A stretch of 64,000 nucleotides of DNA from Hawksworthiomyces lignivorus. Its lineage: Eukaryota > Ascomycota > Sordariomycetes > Ophiostomatales > Ophiostomataceae. The DNA is taken from assembly GCA_002917075.1 (NCBI GenBank), contig NTMA01000027.1:62001-126000 (forward strand). Direction: 5' to 3'. This document shows positions 42,950-54,642 of the stretch, piece by piece. The notes under the pieces were generated by a model that did no database searches, had not been told where the DNA came from, and worked only from the letters and a program-made list of their open reading frames with translations. Position 1 is the stretch's first letter; every line of letters begins with the position of its first letter. The translations under genes and the position numbers were made by a program.

Positions 42950-45900
42950 AGGCAGATGATTGAGAAAGCCAAGATTGCGTAAGTAGGTGCATACACTAAG
43001 TGCAGAAGCTGCAGAAGCTGCAAAAAAAGAACGAGTAGTGTGAAACGAAGCATCCAAGGCCTCTTTCCACTCGGGTGTTCGCAGTCAACACCATCAAATG
43101 AAAACACAGAAGCCGTGTGGCTCCGAATGTGTAGCTGGCTGTTCATTCGTCCTCAATTCGCTCTTTTCTTGCAACATCAAACGATGTCTCGATGGACTTT
43201 GTCTCTAGTGGACCCTGGGCGGGCAGCTATTGGCTTCCGTGCGGAAAGGTTGGAACGGCCGAAATTGCGGCAATTCTGCCATTTGTTCCACCTGGCGGCA
43301 TGAAAGGCCACTATTTTTCTCATTGTCGGACATTCCTGCCGAGGACCGGCCGCATCCTCATTTGGCGGGAGCGTCAAACCCTCCTCAGCCTGTGCTCACC
43401 AGTGGCTACATTTTCCTCTCATCCGGCGATTGGCGAGAGACATGGGAAAAGAAGAGAAACAAGACAGATCCGAACGCATACACCCGGGACTACTTTGGCT
43501 TTTCCGTTCGTCCCTAAATAAGGCAGAACTGCCAAATAGGGGAAATCATATCCCCGAAGGAAAATTCTATGCATTCACTAAAGACCAGGAAGAACAACTG
43601 AATCACGATAACACACCACTGCGTGTGGTGTCTCTGCTTGTGCCACTAACACCAAGGGCAACATATGTCAACAGGTACACATGGAACCGAGAAGAGGGGC
43701 AGCGTACAATGGTCCTACGTGTGCGAGAAAGGATTGGAGAATGAGGGGAGCACATGTAAAAAGAGGTGGGTTGCGCTCGGGCAGCAACAGGCTCTCGAGA
43801 AGATTAGACAAACAGACAATTTACACGAGTACATACAGTACGTCGCACTCAACATGATGTCGATTCTTTCGCTTTTCTCAGATTTCCGCACTGGGAGCGG
43901 GTCAGGCGCTTCTCAAGATTTTTTTTTCTCATGCATGTAGCCCTTTTTCCCATCGACGATGGCTAATCTATCCCGAAAAGCAGCGAAGCCTAGCCTGGCG
44001 ACCTTCTGCTTTCTAGCCCAGGGGAGTATGGGGTAGGGATAGATCGCATCTGCAGACAATCAATCGCCCCGCTGTCTGACCAGAAACCATGACATAATTA
44101 GGGAGTGCAGAGGGGTTCTCGTTGCAGCATTGCAAAACGTGGGAAGCCCAGGCTGGGCGCTCGAAATTGAATCCGGAATGTGAATTCTCTACGGCGGGCA
44201 CTAGAGGAAAAGGAAAAACATGCATCGAGACACGATGAGGGGCGTGTAGCCAGAAAAGAGTCAATTGGGTTTTTGGCTTGGGACACATGTGTATGCGTAA
44301 GCTGTTGAGTTCAGGTGAGCAGATTGTTAATTGAAAAAGGAGAGATAACTGTGTCTACGGTAGTCTGTGGCTAAACCTTTTAGTAAGGGGTAGTCACAGT
44401 GCGTTATATACAGTAAATGAGTGTAATCCACACAGTGCCCAACTCAACATAAGCGTCCGTCTGTACGAGCAGCTCGCGCCCGCTGCACGGGACATCACAC
44501 TATGGGCTGCCCGCACTCAGCAGATATTTTCCGTAACCAGAGCACGGATTCTTGCGACGTAATTGGCATCGTTAGGTCTTTCCTATACTGGTAGTTTGCC
44601 TTCTTTGTACTCGTACGTACGACGAGCCAGAGGAACGAGCCAATGAGAGCAAGACGCCTGTCCAACGTGATTGGTGATTGGCGCAAAGACGTCGATACGA
44701 GGCAGGCGTGAGGCAAAAAAGAAGACGACCACAAAGGGCTGAAGCATGAAGCACGAAGCACGAAAGCAAAGAAGGAACGCAAATTGAAACCTCTAAAAAC
44801 GAAAAAGAAATGGAAGCTACGAAAAAGCCTACGCGCCGGAAAGGCATGATCGTATTTCTTTATTATTTCTTTAATTTTTTATTTTCAAAAAGAAAAAAAA
44901 ATTTACTGCATGTGTGAGATCGTCGTTTTGTGCCCTCTGCTGTGCCCCCTTCGATTTGCCCTTTTTGTTTGCATCCACAAGCTTTCAATAACTGATAAGG
45001 GCAAGGCGTTTGGTGTCACTATACGTAGTCGATTTGCTGTGGTGACGTAGATATACCTTCAATACGAGAGTATGGCTTTCGGAATGATAAGACGTCGTCG
45101 TATATCAGCCGTAAAACTCAAGTAACATGTAAAATATTTTTGTACTGTATTAAATATATACACAAAAATAGGACATTTAACACAATACGAAGCAAATACA
45201 CCGAAAAGAATGTGCATAAACAAGAATAGCTCCGGTCAGCATGCGAGTATAATACTGGGATACAGCCAAAACAGGAAAACAAGCAATTGGGAGAAAGTAT
45301 TGGTTGGTTGCGATCAGCGTACCTCAGGGGCGGTTACAGAGTACGTACTGCTATAAACCGTAAACAGAGAGATATGCCAATTCTTGTAAACAAAGACAGT
45401 GTGTTAGTTGCACATACTCCGTAAACCTTGACTTCTGCAAAGAGGAGGGTTTCCATTGGAATTTCCATTGGATTCCATCATTGTGTATAGTCTCTTGCAA
45501 TGGAGATTTCTAATTACAAGCGAGATGAAAAGAGAACTCCTCCCCCTTTCTAACCCTATCCCTTTCAGCCTACGTATGTCGTTCGCCAATCGTGCAAAAT
45601 AAGTGACCAGCTTTGCTCAGACCAAGCCACTATGATTGCGATTTCCTACTCCGTATCTAGCTTGTTATTCCAATTTCACGAAATTTTTTTGTGCCTCCTG
45701 TAAACAAAAAAAAAAGGGCGCGTCGAGATAATAAAAACCCCAATTTAGGAAAACCTACCCTGGCGCAAAAGGCTATCTCAATAACATGAAAGACCGGCGC
45801 GGAGACGAGTAGAGAAGAGGCACACAAAAGCACAAAACTAAAATGCAAATCGTCTTTTTCTTTAGCCAGAGATAGCACAGAACACGCCCACACGCTCTTA

Positions 45901-47272
45901 TCAGCTGGACGCTTTCTGCGCCGTGGCGTCTTTTCCTCTTTTCGTCTACGAGTACTCTGGGGAAAGGGGGGCGTGGAGTTCGGATTCCCCATTGCTACGG
46001 GCAGCCAAAAGCGCTAGAAAAGCAAAAGTGCACGCCTGCATTTGGGGGCATGAGGGAGCAAAGGAGCAGGAGAAAGGAGGAGGGGCGACAGGAACAAAGA
46101 AGCTACAAGCTCCAGAAACACACAGCGTTAGTGGGAAAATGCAGTCCGTCATAGTAGACGCAGCCAACCCGGGAAGAGGCTGCTAACACATCCCGCGGCC
46201 ATCCGATGTACCACCTCTGCTTCTGCAGTGGTCGTAAGACATGTACTTCGTATGTGAGCGAGTGTGCTTACAGCGAGCCAGGCCGGTTCCGGTTTCACCC
46301 CCTTTCCCAATTAGTCGCACACCCCCCCGTACTTCCAATTTTCCGCGAGGGTTCCCTTGCTCCTTTCCCTGCTTTTCTGGTCTCCTGCTGTCTGATTTGG
46401 AACGAAGGGGATAGTGCTCGCAGCCAGCCTAGAACGGTTCTGCGTCGCTGGCTGGCTGGCGCCGAAAGAGCAATGCCAGCCAAACACAGCCCATTCTCCC
46501 ACACACACTCACATCAGCAAGTGCGCACTTACACTCACACTCCATCAAAGGAAAGCGCGGGCCACGCGCCTCCCCCATCACTGTCTGCCTCTGTTGTGTT
46601 CCCCTTCATAACTGATGATCTTCGCACCCATTCTGCGCCCTTTCCCCCTTCTCCTCTTCCCTTTCTCTCTCCAAAGCAATCAATAACAACAACAATACTA
46701 CGAACGTTTAATCCATCGAGAGTCATCTCCTTGTCACAGTACGATAATCGCAAACCAGTTCCTTTGCCCGTTGCAATACTCTTCTTCTGCCGTTATCTTT
46801 TCTGTAAGTGACATATCTCCTATCTCGCTGCCTCTCTAGTACCCGTTTTTGGTTCTGTCCCGGCTTCGGATTTCCCGCTGTTGTGAATGAGTCAACGCTC
46901 TCGTTTTGCGCGGCGCGCATCGTGTTTCCCCCCCAAAAAAGACCGTTTGCTGCGTTTTCGCCCCTTTGGCCTCCTACTTTTATCGCGTCATTCTGTCCTC
47001 TTTTTTTCTGTTCTTTTAATTATTTTCTTCTTGTTTCCCATTTTATTCTACATGAGTCGGCCTAGTTCTGCAGTGCCGTACTATGCTGGAGTGGCAAACA
47101 ACCGAGTGACTAACACTTGCTGTCTCAGCCTACGAACGTCTATTTCAAACAACCGTTGTATTTCAGCGATTACATCAATCTTGACGAAACGTCGCAAATA
47201 AAGAACAAACGACGCATATTAATACTTCTTTTCATCGTTCTTCACGGAGCTTAGAAAAGATCATTTGCAATC
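42950..47272. other. 4.3-kb non-coding region upstream of STB3
   Basis: Open frames here are short, overlap in several frames and lack domains. The right third is pyrimidine-rich with CA repeats (46495-46540), like a long fungal 5' leader. A probable 5' UTR intron lies at 46804-47128. I see no tRNA, small RNA or repeat family. It may hold a long promoter or unannotated non-coding transcripts. Confidence 0.5.
46804..47128 (+). other. Probable 5' UTR intron of STB3
   Basis: A GTAAGTG donor at 46804, branch-like GACTAAC at 47107-47113 and an acceptor CTCAG ending at 47128 define a 325-nt intron, 144 bp before the start codon. All three signals are near consensus. Confidence 0.5.
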
Positions 47273-48460
47273 ATGGCAGCTGCAACTGGAAGCGATATCC
47301 AAATGACTTCCCCCCGAGACACCTTCACTGGTGTAGCGGCCCGGAATGTCCCTGTGACTCGAAACCACCCTTTTCCCCTTCCTACTCCTCCCAACTCTAT
47401 CTCGCCGGCTCTGCCGCCGCACGGCCTAAAGGCCCAGCTGCAGAAAGCGGCCAAGCTGGAACCGATCGATTCCGACCTGGACCTGCAGGACGCCAGTGAT
47501 GCTGATAACTCATCCGCAAACTGCGGCGGTGTAGCAACGCTTGCCGCCGCTGCTGCTGTTGCTGGCGGCCTAGGATCGCCTACCTTTGAGTCTGCGGATG
47601 CGATCACACCGATGATGCTGGCAAAGTATCATCTGCCAGAAATTCTCCTGAACCATGGCCCGCTGGCCATCCGGTACATCATCGGCCACCTGACAGCATC
47701 TGTTCCCGGGTTTTCGTTCATACCACCAGCAAAGTCCCGCAGACTTGTCGTCGCGGCATTAGAGGGTCGAGGAAATGGAGTGGAAGGGGGCATAGGTGGA
47801 CTGGAAGGTGACGTGGAGTTTCAGAAGGTGAGCTGGGGGGTTTGGGGAGCCCGCCGCCTAGGCAGTAGTCGGCAGTTGCCGTCACCACCGCCTCAAGGCT
47901 CGCTGGGTATCCCAATCGCCAGCGGCGGAGGTGGAGTTGGGAGTGGAAATATGGGCGTTAGTGTCGAGCGACTACGCCAACACAATAAGGCTTCGCGTGC
48001 CCTCTACCGGGCTAACGACGTGGCGGATACGAACATGATGGAGGATGAAGCCGATAAGATGTCTATGGACGACGACGACGGTCCGGCCTCTGCCTCGTGC
48101 TCAGAGGCCCCAGACGAAGACATGTCCATGAACGACGACCCAGACAACCTCACGGACGACGAAGACTGGGGTGCTGTGGGTGCAGCCGCACTGCGTGCTG
48201 CATCATACTCCAACTCTGCAACCGCTGGCCGGTATACAGGCCGCGGTTTCCTGTCATCACGTCCATACGCTTCTTTCAGCAATTTCGCCGCGAAGGCCGG
48301 TGGCAGCGTACAGCCTTTCTCCTTCAACGGCAGTGTGACTGCGGCTGATCGCCGCCAGCAGTCTCCCATTGCCATGACTGGCTTTACGACCATTCAAAGC
48401 GCTTCAGACGAACAAGAGCGCGAGGCCGTCGAGGCCCTTCTCCGACTCGGATCTGTATAA
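47273..48460 (+). CDS. STB3: Stb3-type Sin3-binding protein
   Basis: A single exon encodes 395 residues. The core ITPMMLAKYHLPEILLNHGPLAIRYIIGHL, followed by SVPGFSFIPPAKSRRLVVAALEGR and DVEFQKVSWGVWGARR (about residues 105-195), is the Sin3-binding/Stb3 domain. In yeast Stb3 binds ribosomal RNA processing element DNA and recruits the Sin3-Rpd3 histone deacetylase to repress growth genes under low TOR signalling (family knowledge). The rest is disordered: a Pro-rich N-terminus, and a C-terminal half with an acidic Asp/Met tract and Ala/Ser-rich sequence. It has an unusually long non-coding upstream region. Confidence 0.88.
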   Translation: MAAATGSDIQMTSPRDTFTGVAARNVPVTRNHPFPLPTPPNSISPALPPHGLKAQLQKAAKLEPIDSDLDLQDASDADNSSANCGGVATLAAAAAVAGGLGSPTFESADAITPMMLAKYHLPEILLNHGPLAIRYIIGHLTASVPGFSFIPPAKSRRLVVAALEGRGNGVEGGIGGLEGDVEFQKVSWGVWGARRLGSSRQLPSPPPQGSLGIPIASGGGGVGSGNMGVSVERLRQHNKASRALYRANDVADTNMMEDEADKMSMDDDDGPASASCSEAPDEDMSMNDDPDNLTDDEDWGAVGAAALRAASYSNSATAGRYTGRGFLSSRPYASFSNFAAKAGGSVQPFSFNGSVTAADRRQQSPIAMTGFTTIQSASDEQEREAVEALLRLGSV

Positions 48461-50821
48461 TACCTTACTCAACTTTTGCATCTTAACGGCGTCCCTTGAT
48501 TTTTTTTTCTCTCTCCGGATTAGGTTCTCACATTCTCGGGCGATTTATTTTCTCCTCTTCACTTCTTTCACACACTCTTTTGACTCTTTTTTACTTTGTT
48601 TATACTTTTTTAGTTACTGGACCTGGTCATTCTTATTATGGGTTTTAGGGAACAGTGGTCTGGGCTCACACTTGGGGGAACTGGGAAACGAGGTTACTGG
48701 GAAAGCATGGTGGGAAATGAGGAAGGCGCAGCCAGGAAGTTACGCAACAGACAGTTATGACGGCCTCTGGAAGCTGGGCCCCATTTAGGGAAACGACACG
48801 AATTATGAACAAAGGCAGTATAAGCTCTTACCATGAGCCCATCCATATCATTCAGATCCTTTGTTCTTGCCTGGTTGTTTCTTTGGATGCTTTCTTTGGA
48901 TACTGGTCTCATATGAGTCCAACTGCACAGCGGCAGCCGCCATCTTGGATATTCCATATCTTCTGGTTCTTGGCCTAGGACATGATAAAACAACAGCTGC
49001 CGTCAGCGCCTTTTGGATCCTTCTCCGCTGGACTGGTTGCGTGTCCTTCCCTGGTCTCCTCTTCTTGATATTCCACCCCTGGAGGATGGATATGGTGGAC
49101 GCCCCTTCTATTACGATTTATTCCTTCGCATCATCATGACAACGCACGCTCATATCAACGTGCACACTTACACACATACATATACCCCCCGCTCATCATG
49201 CTAGCATACTTGTTGGCTAGCGTGCATTATCCTGACATTTCAACATCTGGAAGGATAACGAGTTTTGTTCATGGAATTTGGGTTAGGATTTAGCATTGAG
49301 GCCGGACGCATTAGCTTTGGAAGAACAAGGACAGATAGTACTCGGTTGATCCTGCCGGTAATATATCCTTGCCATGTTCAGATGGACATCTTGTTCTGCT
49401 GTTGGTGCCGCTTGGGCATTGATCTTTTTGGGAGGTCGTCTTCCTCTACCGTTTGTAACTGTGAAGAGAAGGTTGACAAGGAAGGCAAAGAGACGAGTGT
49501 AGCCTGTGGTTCGCTGAGCGTCAATGCTGTCGGTTGATGATCTCGCAAGCATCAATCCTATGAATGCTTTTAACCATATGGTACTGTTTCCCTGTATGCA
49601 ACGAGCAACACAGGGCATCGTCTCCTTTTTTTTTCTTTTTTTTTTTTGGAGGGCTGGCAGCTTGGAGAGGGGTCTCTTTGTTTGAACAAGAGGGGCTTGG
49701 ATTTTTTGCCCTTTTTTAAAACTAGAATGTCACCACTAGAAGAATCTGGGGTGCTCGCATTATGCCCGCTTCAGAAGACAATGGAACAGCTGTTTCGTCC
49801 CACAAACTTTGAACATTTCACGTATGCTATTGCATATTGAACTGGTAGCAGCAAACTGCGCTTGGCACCGTCTGATAAGCGAAGCTACTGCAAAATAGGA
49901 AAAGGTGACCTTCCTCCAAGAGTAACACATGGAATGAAAGTAGCCTGGAAAATGTGTGCAGAGACGGAAGCCAAGAAAAGACTAATGGAATAAGAAAGCT
50001 AGATGGCTTTACACAGCCCCAGTTACGTGATATCTTGGGCGTCTCTACCCTCTCCCCGCCCTTTTGCCATCTGATTTGACATTATAGGGGACCACGTGAA
50101 CCCAGCCAGTAAGGAATACGAGTACACTGCAAGGCTCTTGGTAATAGACGAAATTAAGAGAGTTATTACGGATCAAGATGAAAAATTCGAAAAGCAGACA
50201 TTAGATAACGGCCGCGTCTGACCTGGCAGTAAAGGGAAACCCAAAGTGCCCAGAAAAAAACCTATACACGGCAGAATCGGGAATGAGCAGCAAAGTCTTT
50301 GAGTGGGTTGCATATTGCGTGTCCCAAAGGGGGGGGGGAATTGGCTAGGGAGGACCATAAAGAGATAAACCACCAGATACAATGCCCAGCTTTTTTATAC
50401 ATTCTTCCGTGGCTGTTCTTCATATTGCAACAAAAAAAAAATTGACAGGACGGCGCTGGAGATGCGCTGAGCAGTCGCGCAAGCAATCATGTCATGACAA
50501 GAGTTTGGCATTTGATGACAGCCGTTTTGGAAAAGAGGACCTTTTTTCGGCGTCGCTCGAAAGAGGGAAGGGCTGATGCTGTTTATGTAAGAGAGGCGCA
50601 CACGAAAACGACCAAATACGACCAGCACGTAAGATGGACACTATTCGTACAAAGAACGACACGCAGAGGAAAAAGAGTCTGGAACATGCGAAAAGACCAG
50701 CGACCCTGTGAGCCTATGTCGTAGTCGGGAGGACCAAGAGATAGGATAAGAAAAAACGTACGCGGCAAAAGCACGCCAAAAGCCAAAAGGGAAGGGGGAC
50801 TGAGGCGACGACTGGCACAGG

Positions 50822-51078
50822 GCCAAGAAAGCCCCTCGGTTGTGGAGCAATGCCAAGACTTTTCATCGAGACGCCAAGACCACGCCAAGTCTTGGCATTT
50901 CTTGGCATTGATGTTGACGAGCTTAGAAGAGACCTTTCTTTGTGAGATCAATAGCAGGCCAAGAGAGTACCTTGTATCGAGTCTACCTTGGCTATATATC
51001 AACTATGCACGCTAGCCAATCAGATTACATTTAGCAAATCCGAGCCCCCGACTTGCCAAGACCGCCAAGACCGCCAAG
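50822..51078. promoter_or_regulatory. Cluster of eleven PacC-type GCCAAG sites
   Basis: Exact GCCAAG hexamers start at 50822, 50852, 50873, 50884, 50958, 51055, 51064 and 51073 on the plus strand. On the minus strand (CTTGGC) they start at 50891, 50901 and 50987. Two abut as GCCAAGTCTTGGC (50884-50896), and the last three form a near-tandem GCCAAGACC repeat. GCCARG is the binding site of PacC, encoded 0.9 kb downstream. Eleven sites in 257 bp far exceeds the about 0.1 expected by chance, so direct autoregulation is likely. Confidence 0.75.
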
Positions 51079-51533
51079 ACGACATAACGAACGCAGGAAA
51101 AGCAGAAAACAACACACGAAATAAGGAAAGAGACCAGAAGCCGCCGCAGAAAGAGCCTACCAGAGTGGTGAACAACAATGCCCAAAATGGAGGACAAGAG
51201 CTGTCTGAAGACATCGTCTGTCTCTCCCCTAGAAAAGAATAATAGAAAAGAACAAGCACGTCACCCTCTTCCGTCTTTTGTTCTTCTCCTCTTCCCTCCT
51301 CCTCCTCCTCCTTCCCATGACTCCTTGTTATGCAACATTCTAGAAAACCGAAGCATCGAGCGGCCGTTGAAAGAGAGATACACACTTGTGACAGCATATG
51401 GATAACGTCGCTTCTCTTCTTTGAAACTGCTGACTGAACTTTCCGTTGCCTACTTATTGCTTCCTGTCAACTCGGCTTATTTTGCTCTGCCTTTGCTTTG
51501 CGCGCGCCTCTCTTACTGTACACCCAACACAGC

Positions 51534-51542
51534 TATAAAATA
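51534..51542 (+). promoter_or_regulatory. TATA-like box of pacC
   Basis: TATAAAATA, 448 bp upstream of the pacC start codon. It is the best core-promoter candidate between the PacC-site array and the gene, and implies a leader of roughly 400 nt. Confidence 0.45.
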
Positions 51543-51989
51543 GGGCACACCGTTAACAAACGCTACCTGCTCTGGCAGCGAAACCGACCTGTGGCAACAT
51601 ATCAAAGAAATCGGCGTCCCACGCGATCAGCATTTTTGACCATCGTTGGTGGCTGAGACCTTGCCTTAGTTTTCTGGCTCGTCATTTTCTTCATTTTATT
51701 TCAGTTGTCAATTTTCATAGTCTCGTTCTTATCGTTCTGCCAATATTTGGCAGCCTGCGCAATCTTGTTCGTCGGAATCAGGGTCCGTTTTCTGCAGCCT
51801 TCCGAAGCGGAAAGGCCGTATCAGAGCCTGACACCTAAGAGAGTCGCGATTTACTCGCACTCCTAGGAACCAACTGGCTTTCTGCCTGGCCCTTTTGTTT
51901 GGCTTTTGTTGGTAGCCATATTTGGCCTTCTTTTTTTTTTTTTTTCTTCTTTTTGTTTCTACATTTTTCCGCAATCCAAAAAAGAGACC

Positions 51990-54119
51990 ATGTCATCCAC
52001 ACAAGACGGGGGACGCTCTTCGACGTCTAGCGGAAATACTCCCGTGCCGGCCGCTTCGACAGCCACCACCACACCGCAGTCGACTGTGTCGGTTCCAGCG
52101 ACTGGTTCTGCCAGCAACAATAACAACGGCAGCAGCAGCAGCAGCAGCAGCAATGACGATAATCTCGTCTGCCGCTGGAGCCAGTGTAACGAGCGCTTCA
52201 CAACCGCCGAGATATTATACGTATGTGCTCATCCCCTTCCATTTTAGCTTCAGCCTTTCTGGTTTCAATAATTTCTTTCGTTTTGATGCTGTTGGTCTCT
52301 GCTCATACTTTCCTCAGGACCACATCTGCGAGCGCCATGTCGGCCGCAAGAGTACAAACAATCTGAACTTGACATGTCAGTGGAACCAGTGCCGCACCAC
52401 CACGGTGAAGCGCGATCACATCACCTCGCATATCCGTGTGCATGTGCCGTTGAAGCCGCACAAGTGTGATTTTTGCGGAAAGACTTTCAAGCGGCCCCAG
52501 GATCTCAAGAAACACGTCAAGACGCACGCCGATGACTCGGTTCTGCAGCCGAGGCCAGGTCAGGACCCCACCGGTGGACTTGGTTCTGCGTATCGCGCTC
52601 ATCCCGGTAAGAACAGCGATAGGGAATGGCATACAGTGACCATTTCTTTCGTCATCCTTTTGTACCTCTCATATATATCGCAGAATGACACTAACGCGGG
52701 CTAGTAACATCCAGCTACTACGACCACAATGGCCAGATTCGCACAAATCCTTCCGCCTTTGGCCAACCACACCAGAACGGTGGCCATGCCGGCTACTATA
52801 CTCAGCAGCAGGCATACGGCGGCGGCATCTATTTTCCTCCAGCCCTCAATCCTCGCAACGACGGCTTCCTCGGCGGCCACCACCACCACCACGGCCATCA
52901 ACAGCAACCACAGCACCATCACCAGGCTTCACAACAGCACCACCAGCCACCAACCCAACATCATCTGGCCGCCGGCCCAGTCGGTCCAGGAGGAGGCGAC
53001 GGTGGCGGCGGCGGCGGCGCTTTCAACTCTCAGCGCCGCAACCTTGACGTTCTGAACGACTTCTTCGGTGCCTTGAAGCGCGGCCAGGTCGATCCGTCTT
53101 CGTATGCGCAGGTCGGCCGGTCATTGATGCCTCTGCAGACTGGCGGCGGAGGTGGCGGCGGCGGCGGCGGCAGCGTGGCTACTGACTTCATGCCGCAGCC
53201 ACCTCATGTCCTCGCGGCCAGCCAGCACAACGCCATGGCCCAGCACTACTTCTTGCCGCCCATCCCCAACCTGCGCACGAAGAACGATCTAGAGGAGATG
53301 GATCAGCTGCTGGAACAGATGCAGACGACCATCTACGACAACTCAGGCGCATCGCCGACTCCCAACGCACACGCCTTTGATCTGCGCAACAACGCTTCGC
53401 CCCTGGCCCGTCCTACGCTAGTCAATGACCACTATGCCACTGCTGCAGTCTCAGCGGCACATATGCCATCACCACTCACCGCGCTGTCCCAGTCGTCACA
53501 GAGCGGTGGCTCGCCAGCCGTAACACCACCCTCGAGCGGCACTTCTTACACATCCGGCCACTCGCCGAGCGCCTCCAGCACCGGCATGTCTCCCTCATCA
53601 CGACAGGCCCCGGCATCGATCGCGACATCTGTTGGTACCATTGCCTACCCCCAGCTTCCTACATCAAGCGGTGTGGCATTCCCTGGATCGGCGGCGCCAT
53701 CTACGCTTGGCTCCAGCTTCGGGCCTGATGACCGGCCGCACCGCGGCGGTATGTTGCATAGCGCCAGCCGGAGGGTGGAAGGCGACCAATCGAGACAGCG
53801 GCACGGCTCAGGAGACGCCGCCGCCACAGCTACCTCTCCATCTGCAGTCTCGGATGCCAGCAGCGGCAGCGAGCCGGAGTCGTACGACCAGTGGTTGAAC
53901 AATATGCGGACCATCGAGTCACTACGCGACTACATCAAGACACGTCTGTCGCGACTGGAGTACGTCGATGAGTCTCGCGCTCCTCCACCGTACGACCGGC
54001 ACTACAGTGGCGGCCGAGACTATACAGATCCACCCACATCAGCACGTCTTCCGCCTCCATTGAAGCATGAGCCGCAGGTTGCGCCGCTCTACCCGACTTT
54101 GCGCCTATCAGGCAATTAG
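51990..54119 (+). CDS. pacC: pH-response transcription factor PacC
   Basis: Three exons (51990..52220, 52318..52606, 52705..54119) encode 644 residues. Introns have GTATGT/CAG and GTAAGA/TAG ends, the second with an ACTAAC branch. Three C2H2 zinc fingers follow a Ser/Thr-rich N-terminus: [10 protein letters not shown]...HICERH (from Cys61), [23 protein letters not shown], and [21 protein letters not shown]. Then come [11 protein letters not shown], Gln/His- and Gly-rich tracts, the conserved [31 protein letters not shown] and a C-terminal [19 protein letters not shown] region. In moulds PacC is cleaved at alkaline pH and activates or represses genes through GCCARG. Eleven such sites lie in its own upstream region. 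Confidence 0.95.
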
Positions 54120-54642
54120 GAGATGCTAGTTTCTTAATTCAGGCGGATCTCTACGAGCCGGTGGCATATCTGCGTGATTGGATGTCTTCACTCTTCATTG
54201 TTTTCTTGCATTTCAATTCCTGTTCTGTTTTATATACCTCACTCTATTTCCCTTCAGCTTTGTTTTATGTGGATTTTACGTCGTTTTGGTCTTCACGTAA
54301 CAAGGAAAAAGGTTGGAAGGGCATCGGAACCCAATATTTTATGACTGCAAAAAATCTCACGGCATGTTCTGTATTTGTTATGTTGATATTTTCAAAATTT
54401 TGTTTTTCATTATGGCAATGTGATATGATTGAGGCAAGTAGTACCACCTTTTAAGCTTGTCTATGATGCTTTTCCTGCTATGCCCTTTGATCACCTAAAA
54501 CAATTTCCTTCGTACGCCGCCATCCTCGGCAAATCGTAATGCATAGAGCGCCTTGCATGGTTTCTCCCTTCCAACCAACCCAAGTACAACATCTGTCGTA
54601 GAGCAGGCCCTGTCCACTGCATTGTTCGCCTCCAGTGCCCTT
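54120..54642. other. Convergent spacer
   Basis: 523 bp lie between the 3' ends of pacC and the SET gene. It is AT-rich and probably holds both 3' UTRs; no gene is seen. Confidence 0.6.

Larger units (their letters stand above)
48461..51989. other. 3.5-kb non-coding region upstream of pacC
   Basis: No convincing gene is present. The left part is the 3' flank of STB3, and the right part holds the regulatory region and leader of pacC. Landmarks are the PacC-site array at 50822-51078, a TATA-like box at 51534-51542, isolated GCCAGG-type sites (50222-50227 and 51885-51890, reverse orientation) and a T-run at 51931-51944. Confidence 0.55.

Noticed and set aside
46206..46811. 201-residue open frame upstream of STB3
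   Set aside because: Ser/Pro/His-rich translation of a pyrimidine- and CA-rich leader, no domain, ends at a likely intron donor.
50583..51002. 139-residue minus-strand frame across the PacC-site array
   Set aside because: Overlaps other short frames, no domain, and the sequence is better explained as regulatory DNA.
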